Shown: one piece after another, positions 1 through 3,310 of the stretch
Layout of the letters: each line of letters begins with the position of its first letter
Position numbering within the stretch: the stretch's first letter is position 1
Assembly: GCA_019894815.1 (NCBI GenBank)
Contig: JAGXNU010000104.1
Span: 1-7,347, forward strand
Direction: 5' to 3'
Source of the DNA: Promethearchaeota archaeon
GTDB lineage: Archaea; Asgardarchaeota; Lokiarchaeia; Sigyniarchaeales; SOKP01
DNA: 7,347 nt
Made by a program: the position numbers and the translations under genes
Notes under the pieces: model-generated
Database searches by the model: none
Told to the model about the DNA's origin: nothing
Seen by the model: the letters and a program-made list of their open reading frames with translations, nothing else

Positions 1-930
1 ACACCATACTTCGGAGCATTGAATAACGCATCCTGGACTGCAAAAATGAGGTCGTTGTCCTCCGCGTTTTTTGATCTCCTCAGCTTTTACTTCTCCAGAA
101 ACTTTTTCTGCTCTATCATCTTGACCTGATGAAAAATTACGTTGTGGTAATCCCCCTGCTTCATTTATGATATTGACAAGTACACTTGTTCCGTATGAGT
201 TGAGAGCACCTCCAGGCTTCGTGACATCATGAGTTGTCAATGCTTTTGTTATCTTTCGAACACCCTCTTTGAAAGCTTCTTCATTCAGAATTTCGACTCC
301 CGGAGCATTAGTCTCATCAACTATGATAAATTTTAATCCTTTGGAAGCCATTACTGCTCCAACACCACCTCTGCCAGCATATCGACTAGGTAGACCTTCG
401 GGATCATTAAAACACACTCCTGACGAGGCACCTAAAAGTTCCGCAGCAATACCAACTCCACATATTCCAACTTTATCTCCATATTCTTTGAATAATCCTT
501 TATATGCGTCATATAGACCCTTTCCAACCCATTTATCAGCACTAGTAAATTCTGCCTTATCCATGGTAACCTTTAGTGTATAGAACTCGGATCCCTCATG
601 TTTTCCTTCAAGTATTATAGCAGCAATTCTCATTCTTGCTAATTTTTGAGAAAATGGGGTTCCTGCATTCGCTTCTTTAATCCCTCCTGTTAAAGGTGAT
701 TTGCATCCGACAGATAAACGACCTGAAGTTGGAGCTTTTGTTCCTGTAACTAACCCTGGTGCAATTATAAGTTTATTATTTGGACCTAAAGGGTGACAAA
801 GTGGTTCAACTTCTTTTTCGACTATCGTGGAAGTAAGTGCTCGTCCACCTAACGCAGCGAAATCAGCAGGAAAATCTTCAAATTTCGCTTCGAGATTACT
901 CATATTTACTCTTAACATTCTTTTTGGCAT
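1..930 (-). CDS. Aldehyde ferredoxin oxidoreductase family protein, N-terminal part (runs off the window)
   Basis: Translating the minus strand from ATG at 930 gives 310 uninterrupted residues, with the last complete codon at position 1, so the gene continues outside the window. AOR enzymes are cytoplasmic tungsten-pterin enzymes that oxidise aldehydes to carboxylic acids and reduce ferredoxin. Family marks are visible: LGGRAL near residues 37-42, the APTSGRLSVGCKSPLTGG segment near 77-94, and SRYAGRGGVGAVMASKGLK near 185-203, typical of the tungstopterin-binding N-terminal domain. Near the cut end, Cys297, Cys301 and Cys305 form CSPGCVIQC, the start of the [4Fe-4S] ligand set. The spacing is C-x3-C-x3-C, whereas the Pyrococcus furiosus enzyme has C-x2-C-x3-C; I recall the wider spacing in other AOR subfamilies. 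The start is supported by GAGGTGA 6 nt upstream. Families normally run to about 600 residues, so roughly half is present. The subfamily and aldehyde substrate cannot be assigned. Confidence 0.95.
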   Translation of the reverse strand, partial: MPKRMLRVNMSNLEAKFEDFPADFAALGGRALTSTIVEKEVEPLCHPLGPNNKLIIAPGLVTGTKAPTSGRLSVGCKSPLTGGIKEANAGTPFSQKLARMRIAAIILEGKHEGSEFYTLKVTMDKAEFTSADKWVGKGLYDAYKGLFKEYGDKVGICGVGIAAELLGASSGVCFNDPEGLPSRYAGRGGVGAVMASKGLKFIIVDETNAPGVEILNEEAFKEGVRKITKALTTHDVTKPGGALNSYGTSVLVNIINEAGGLPQRNFSSGQDDRAEKVSGEVKAEEIKKRGGQRPHFCSPGCVIQCSEVWC

Positions 931-936
931 TCATTT

Positions 937-943
937 TCACCTC
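937..943 (-). promoter_or_regulatory. Shine-Dalgarno site of the AOR gene
   Basis: GAGGTGA on the minus strand lies 6 nt before the ATG at 930. It matches the complement of the archaeal 16S rRNA 3' end. It decides the start over the ATG at 934, which opens a different frame that soon stops. Confidence 0.8.
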
Positions 944-972
944 AATTATTTAAGCATATATATTTGTGTTAT

Positions 973-984
973 CTATAATTTAAA
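973..984 (-). promoter_or_regulatory. Candidate TATA box for the AOR gene
   Basis: TTTAAATTATAG on the minus strand resembles an archaeal box A. Transcription starting about 25 nt downstream would leave a short leader that still contains the Shine-Dalgarno site. A second TATA-like stretch (AAATATATATGC, 954-965) is closer to the gene but would probably start transcription downstream of the ribosome site, so it is less likely. Confidence 0.35.
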
Positions 985-999
985 TTCTCGTCATGTATC

Positions 1000-1050
1000 T
1001 TTAAACCTAACGAGAAAATGAAGGAATTCGATACTGCATTTTAAACCTAA
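1000..1050. repeat. 11-bp direct repeat, two copies 40 bp apart, upstream of the AOR gene
   Basis: TTTAAACCTAA occurs at 1000-1010 and again at 1040-1050, exactly 40 bp apart. On the minus strand each reads TTAGGTTTAAA, which resembles a TATA box with a preceding element. The left copy sits beside a 6-bp inverted repeat (TTCTCG at 985-990, CGAGAA at 1011-1016). The pair lies between the tRNA 3' end and the AOR start, so an operator or a duplicated promoter element is possible. Chance recurrence in AT-rich DNA cannot be excluded. Confidence 0.4.
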
Positions 1051-1053
1051 AAA
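1049..1053 (-). terminator. Possible oligo-T terminator for the tRNA gene
   Basis: On the minus strand a TTTTT run lies about 43 nt past the tRNA 3' end. Archaeal RNA polymerase can terminate at short T runs. No hairpin is evident, and the run also lies next to one repeat copy, so this is a weak call. Confidence 0.2.
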
Positions 1054-1110
1054 CGAATAATTAATTATATTTTTGAGGGTGATTAGGTTAATATACAGGC
1101 CCGGGGGGAC

Positions 1111-1140
1111 TTGTTCTCTTGAAAAGAATTTTTTCTTGAT
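1111..1140 (-). other. 30-nt tRNA intron at position 58/59 (T-loop)
   Basis: The segment interrupts the T-loop. G53-T54-T55-C56 can pair with GAAC at 1116-1113 as a 4-bp central helix. It is flanked by a 3-nt bulge A57-A58-A on the 5' side and A-A-G59 on the 3' side, which is a canonical bulge-helix-bulge. Cutting after the second base of each bulge gives the loop TTCAAGT and a perfect five-pair T-stem. Inside, AAGAA and TTCTT can form a small hairpin. Non-canonical introns of this kind are established in some archaea; splicing here is inferred from structure. Confidence 0.85.
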
Positions 1141-1161
1141 TTGAACCCCCGATCTTCAGCT

Positions 1162-1177
1162 TTCTCCAATGAGATAA
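1162..1177 (-). other. 16-nt tRNA intron at position 37/38 (canonical site)
   Basis: C32-T33-C34-C35 can pair with GGAG (1167-1164) as the 4-bp central helix. T36-A37-T forms the 5' bulge and AAA (1163-1161) the 3' bulge. The outer helix is the anticodon stem CAGC/GCTG. Cutting after the second bulge base on each side leaves the seven-base loop CTCCTAA. Site and geometry match the standard archaeal tRNA intron. Confidence 0.92.
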
Positions 1178-1253
1178 TAGGAGGCTGCCGCGATATCCGT
1201 ACTTCGCCACGGGCCTATGCATATAAGAAGATGTTAAATTTCAACATAATTTT

Positions 1254-1269
1254 TTTTTTATATTAAACA
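1254..1269 (-). promoter_or_regulatory. Candidate promoter of the tRNA gene
   Basis: The minus strand reads ATGTTTAATATAAAAA, a TATA-like element about 40-50 nt before the mature tRNA 5' end. Starting about 25 nt downstream would leave a leader of roughly 20 nt for RNase P. Between it and the gene lies an imperfect 17-bp palindrome (1231-1247, arms ATGTT/AACAT). The exact box is uncertain in such AT-rich sequence. Confidence 0.35.
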
Positions 1270-1364
1270 TAAAAAAGGTAGCATAAAAATTTAAAGATCC
1301 GTTTCAAATAGATTTTAGGATGATTAGTGAAATTCTCCCTTGATAATATTTAAAATTTGTGTTG

Positions 1365-1448
1365 TTTATAAGTAAATACAGCTAAATAATCATAAGGTTT
1401 TAATTCTCAGTTTTAATATTTTTATTATTACTACTAAATTTTTTAATT
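1365..1448 (+). promoter_or_regulatory. Promoter region of the LSm gene (two candidate TATA boxes)
   Basis: TTTATAAGT at 1365-1373 is the best box A match but would give a leader of about 80 nt. AAATTTTTTAAT at about 1437-1448 sits near -28 from the ATG and would fit a leaderless transcript. No Shine-Dalgarno is seen before 1471, which favours the leaderless option. The rest of the 1217-1470 gap is AT-rich and shows no further gene. Confidence 0.3.
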
Positions 1449-1470
1449 ACTTGTTATTGTGTTTTGAAAA

Positions 1471-1740
1471 ATGGATAGAAAGAATGACCAGAGAAGGCCT
1501 CAACGACCGATAGATTATTTGAAAAATTCTGTGAATAAGATTATTTTAATTAAAGTTAAAAGAAACAGACTTTTTAGAGGTAAGCTTGGTGGGTTTGATG
1601 AACATTTGAATCTTTATCTTGAAGGAACAAGTCAACTTTTTGAATATCAAGATGAGGATGGGAACATCAGAGAAGAACATGAAGATCTTGGAAATATCGT
1701 AGTCAGGGGCGACAACGTCATATTCGTATGCCTCGATTAA
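1471..1740 (+). CDS. Sm-like archaeal protein (LSm)
   Basis: The 89-residue product is a compact Sm-fold RNA-binding protein. The Sm1 motif spans about residues 22-55, with the signature FRGKLGGFDEHLNLYLEG. The Sm2 motif lies near residues 74-86 (GNIVVRGDNVIFV). Asp43, His45, Asn47, Arg79 and Asp81 occupy the positions that form the uridine-binding pocket in archaeal and eukaryotic Sm proteins. Such proteins form heptameric rings that bind U-rich RNA and take part in RNA metabolism. The loop between the motifs (about residues 56-72) is longer and more acidic than in minimal archaeal Sm proteins, and a basic tail of about 13 residues precedes the fold. The ATG has no Shine-Dalgarno upstream, suggesting a leaderless mRNA. 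A ribosomal protein L37e gene follows LSm in many archaea but is absent here. The assignment is firm; the paralogue type is not determined. Confidence 0.95.
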   Translation: MDRKNDQRRPQRPIDYLKNSVNKIILIKVKRNRLFRGKLGGFDEHLNLYLEGTSQLFEYQDEDGNIREEHEDLGNIVVRGDNVIFVCLD

Positions 1741-1744
1741 TCAA

Positions 1745-1792
1745 TTTAGCTATTCCGAGCAAGAACTAATCCCTTTTAGCTATTCCAAGCAA
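1745..1792. repeat. 18-bp direct repeat with 30-bp period
   Basis: TTTAGCTATTCCGAGCAA at 1745-1762 recurs at 1775-1792 with one mismatch (G to A), separated by 12 bp. It begins 4 bp after the LSm stop codon and ends about 20 bp before the stop of the converging oxidoreductase gene, so it lies in both 3' regions. No strong hairpin is formed. It could be a protein or RNA binding site, a 3'-end processing signal or a local duplication. Confidence 0.7.
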
Positions 1793-1811
1793 ATGGATGT
1801 TTTTACATTTT

Positions 1812-2723
1812 CTAAAATGAGGAAGCTATCTCTTCCATAAAGTTCTCCTTTTCATCATTAAAAGTATATAAGGAAAAAATGAATTCTTTACAACCCGCGT
1901 CAATATATTCTTGCAATTTTTCTATACAGCTGTCATAGGTACACACAAAGCTAATATCTTTTCCATACCTACTAATCTTCTTATTCAATTGTTCTTCATT
2001 TTTTCCAATCAAAATGTTTCCACTCCATGAGAGCTCGATATCATCCATTTTTCTTCCGAGTTTATCGCAGTAGCCTTTTAGAATATTCACCTTTCTTTTA
2101 TATTCTTCTATGGAAGACCCCCATACGTTCCAGATATTTGCAATTTCGGCAGCAACTTTAAGTGTATACTTTTCTCCACCCCCTCCTATCATGATTGGAG
2201 GATGTGGTTTTTGCATGGGCTTTGGTTTGCAGATTGCGTCTTTCGCTTCATAGAAATCTCCTTGGAAACTCGTCTTTTCTTCAGTCCAGAGCATCTTTAT
2301 TAGAGTTATCCCTTCTCTCATTTGGTTCACTCTTACAACTGGATCCCCAAATCGAAACCCATAAGCTTCGTATTCTTCTTCCTTCCAACCTGCACCATAG
2401 CCAAATATTAATCTTCCATTAGAGATAATATCAAATGTGGATGCGATTTTAGCTGTCAGAGTAGGATTTCTAAAAGAATTGCACGCTACCAATGGTCCGA
2501 GCTTGATAGATTCGGTTTCCGTAGCTAACGCAGTAAGCAGTGTCCACACTTCGAAAACGCTTCCCTCATTAAAAACACCCCACAGAAGGTGATCCATGAC
2601 CCAAAGAGAATCGTAACCCAATCTTTCACATTCCTGTGCTATTTTTTTAATTGAATCGTAATTAGACTGGTATATCATTTCCGGTGCAGCATTTATCGTT
2701 ACTCCAAACTTTATTTTACTCAT
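1812..2723 (-). CDS. LLM-class (luciferase-like) oxidoreductase, probably F420-dependent
   Basis: The 303-residue product matches the bacterial luciferase-like TIM-barrel family, whose archaeal and actinobacterial members usually use coenzyme F420 for hydride transfer. Family marks in order: WVMDHLL near 41-47, RNPTLTAKIASTFDIIS near 85-101, GRLIFGYGAGWKEEEYEAYG near 103-122, and a KPxPMQKPHPPIMIGGGGEK stretch near 166-185 followed by VAAEIANIWN. The GAGWxEEEYxAYG and PPIMIGGGGEK stretches resemble the subgroup I recall as TIGR03560. Length is close to that of the subgroup. The ATG at 2723 has GGTGATGG 6 nt upstream. No partner gene shares its strand nearby, so the substrate is unknown. FMN use rather than F420 cannot be ruled out from sequence alone. 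Confidence 0.9.
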   Translation of the reverse strand: MSKIKFGVTINAAPEMIYQSNYDSIKKIAQECERLGYDSLWVMDHLLWGVFNEGSVFEVWTLLTALATETESIKLGPLVACNSFRNPTLTAKIASTFDIISNGRLIFGYGAGWKEEEYEAYGFRFGDPVVRVNQMREGITLIKMLWTEEKTSFQGDFYEAKDAICKPKPMQKPHPPIMIGGGGEKYTLKVAAEIANIWNVWGSSIEEYKRKVNILKGYCDKLGRKMDDIELSWSGNILIGKNEEQLNKKISRYGKDISFVCTYDSCIEKLQEYIDAGCKEFIFSLYTFNDEKENFMEEIASSF

Positions 2724-2729
2724 ACTTGA

Positions 2730-2737
2730 CCATCACC
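2730..2737 (-). promoter_or_regulatory. Shine-Dalgarno site of the LLM oxidoreductase gene
   Basis: GGTGATGG on the minus strand lies 6 nt before the ATG at 2723 and contains GGTGAT, a match to the archaeal anti-Shine-Dalgarno. Its spacing equals that at the AOR gene, which supports both starts. Confidence 0.7.
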
Positions 2738-2760
2738 AAACGAATCGGATAGTTCACATG

Positions 2761-2768
2761 ATTATAAA
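2761..2768 (-). promoter_or_regulatory. Candidate TATA box of the LLM oxidoreductase gene
   Basis: TTTATAAT on the minus strand, about 38-45 nt before the ATG, would start transcription near 2739. That leaves a leader of about 15 nt that just includes the Shine-Dalgarno site. Confidence 0.45.
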
Positions 2769-2786
2769 CATCTCAATCAATATAAC

Positions 2787-2795
2787 TTATAAATA
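2787..2795 (+). promoter_or_regulatory. Candidate TATA box for the 71-residue gene
   Basis: TTATAAATA on the plus strand is centred 26 nt before the ATG at 2817, the spacing expected for a leaderless archaeal transcript. With the divergent minus-strand box at 2761-2768 it would make 2724-2816 a two-way promoter region. Confidence 0.45.
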
Positions 2796-2816
2796 ACTTT
2801 ATCGTTATTAATTTGG

Positions 2817-3032
2817 ATGTTTCCTTATCTAGAAGAAAATGGATTAGTAAATTTGTTTTTTAAAGGGGTTTCAAAAGGTAATAATGATCCCACTGTCAAT
2901 TTATATACCGGAGAAGATTATAAACAGTGGGTTTCCATTACTGACTTTAAGAACATTTTCCCAGATGATTTAACATTTTCAGTAAGATATCAAAGCATTA
3001 CTCATAAAGTAAATTTATTTAAATATCCATAA
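2817..3032 (+). CDS. Small hypothetical protein, 71 residues
   Basis: I do not recognise this product. The frame starts with ATG and ends in TAA, and encodes a mixed, protein-like composition: N-terminal MFPYLEENGLVNLFFKG, then a polar centre with GEDYKQWVSITDF and a C-terminal part rich in aromatic and beta-forming residues. It has no cysteine, no signal peptide and no clear membrane segment. It does not lie opposite another gene, and a TATA-like element sits at the right distance for a leaderless mRNA; these are the main reasons to list it. No Shine-Dalgarno is present. It could also be the remnant of a longer gene, since the following 280 bp look decayed, or a chance open frame. Confidence 0.45.
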   Translation: MFPYLEENGLVNLFFKGVSKGNNDPTVNLYTGEDYKQWVSITDFKNIFPDDLTFSVRYQSITHKVNLFKYP

Positions 3033-3310
3033 ATATTCCGCTTAAAGAATTAAAAAAGGAGAAGATTTTTTATACAAAATTTTTCGCCTCTACGAGTTTC
3101 ATAAATTCTGTTCCCTTCCTTATAGCTGGCTACGATTCAAAATCTCTAATGACCTTTTTCTCTACGAATTTTTTATAAAGTGTAATTCTTTTTACATATT
3201 TTAAATCTCTCTACCGTAAGTTGATTCTGTTCCGAAAATCATATATGTGTTTAATTCTTAGTAAAAAACAATTCAGACTTCTTTGGTGAAAAAAAAGAGA
3301 TTATGATAAA
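3033..3310. other. Gene-free stretch with degenerate repeats
   Basis: No convincing gene is seen on either strand in these 278 bp. A loosely repeated block recurs on the plus strand: CTCTACGAGTTTCATAAATT near 3088-3107, CTCTACGAATTTTTTATAAA near 3160-3179, and CTCTACCGTAAG near 3208 followed by GATTCTGTTCCG. The first and third blocks also share ATTCTGTTCC. Minus-strand frames here are short and broken by stops. The right end must carry the promoter of the phosphoesterase gene (TATA-like CATATATGTGTTTAAT near 3239), which is uncertain. Confidence 0.4.

Larger units (their letters stand above)
1096..1216 (-). tRNA. tRNA-Arg (anticodon CCU) with two introns
   Basis: The minus strand folds to a cloverleaf once two segments are removed. 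Acceptor AGGCCCG (1216-1210) pairs perfectly with CGGGCCT (1103-1097), with discriminator G73 at 1096 and no encoded CCA. The D-stem is GCGA/TCGC, with A14, G15 and G18-G19 in the loop. The anticodon stem is GCAGC/GCTGA, with four pairs and a G27-A43 mismatch. C32-T33 precede anticodon CCT (1181-1179) and A37. The variable loop has 5 nt, and G15 can pair with C48. The T-stem is GGGGG/CCCCC with loop TTCAAGT after splicing. Mature length is 75 nt. A20 and C35 are known arginine identity elements and both are present. Introns lie at 37/38 (16 nt) and 58/59 (30 nt). It decodes AGG. Standard scanners could miss it because the T-arm is split. Confidence 0.93.

Noticed and set aside
269..583. Open frame of 104 residues on the plus strand
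   Set aside because: It lies wholly opposite the AOR gene, whose minus-strand product shows clear family motifs; the plus-strand product has low-complexity proline/serine composition.
827..1021. Open frame of 64 residues on the plus strand
   Set aside because: It starts opposite the AOR N-terminus and runs through its promoter region; the composition is not protein-like.
1313..1330. C/D-box small RNA suggested by GGATGATTAG
   Set aside because: The C-box match is imperfect and no D box (CTGA) pair or second motif set is found at the right distance.
1745..1792. Start of a CRISPR array
   Set aside because: Only two units with a 12-bp gap; spacers are too short, there are no further repeats and no cas genes.
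2195..2422. Open frame of 75 residues on the plus strand
   Set aside because: It is antisense to conserved motifs of the LLM oxidoreductase and rich in Leu/Ser as expected for a shadow frame.
3060..3240. Intact small gene on the minus strand
   Set aside because: All minus-strand frames are interrupted by several stops; at most a decayed remnant.
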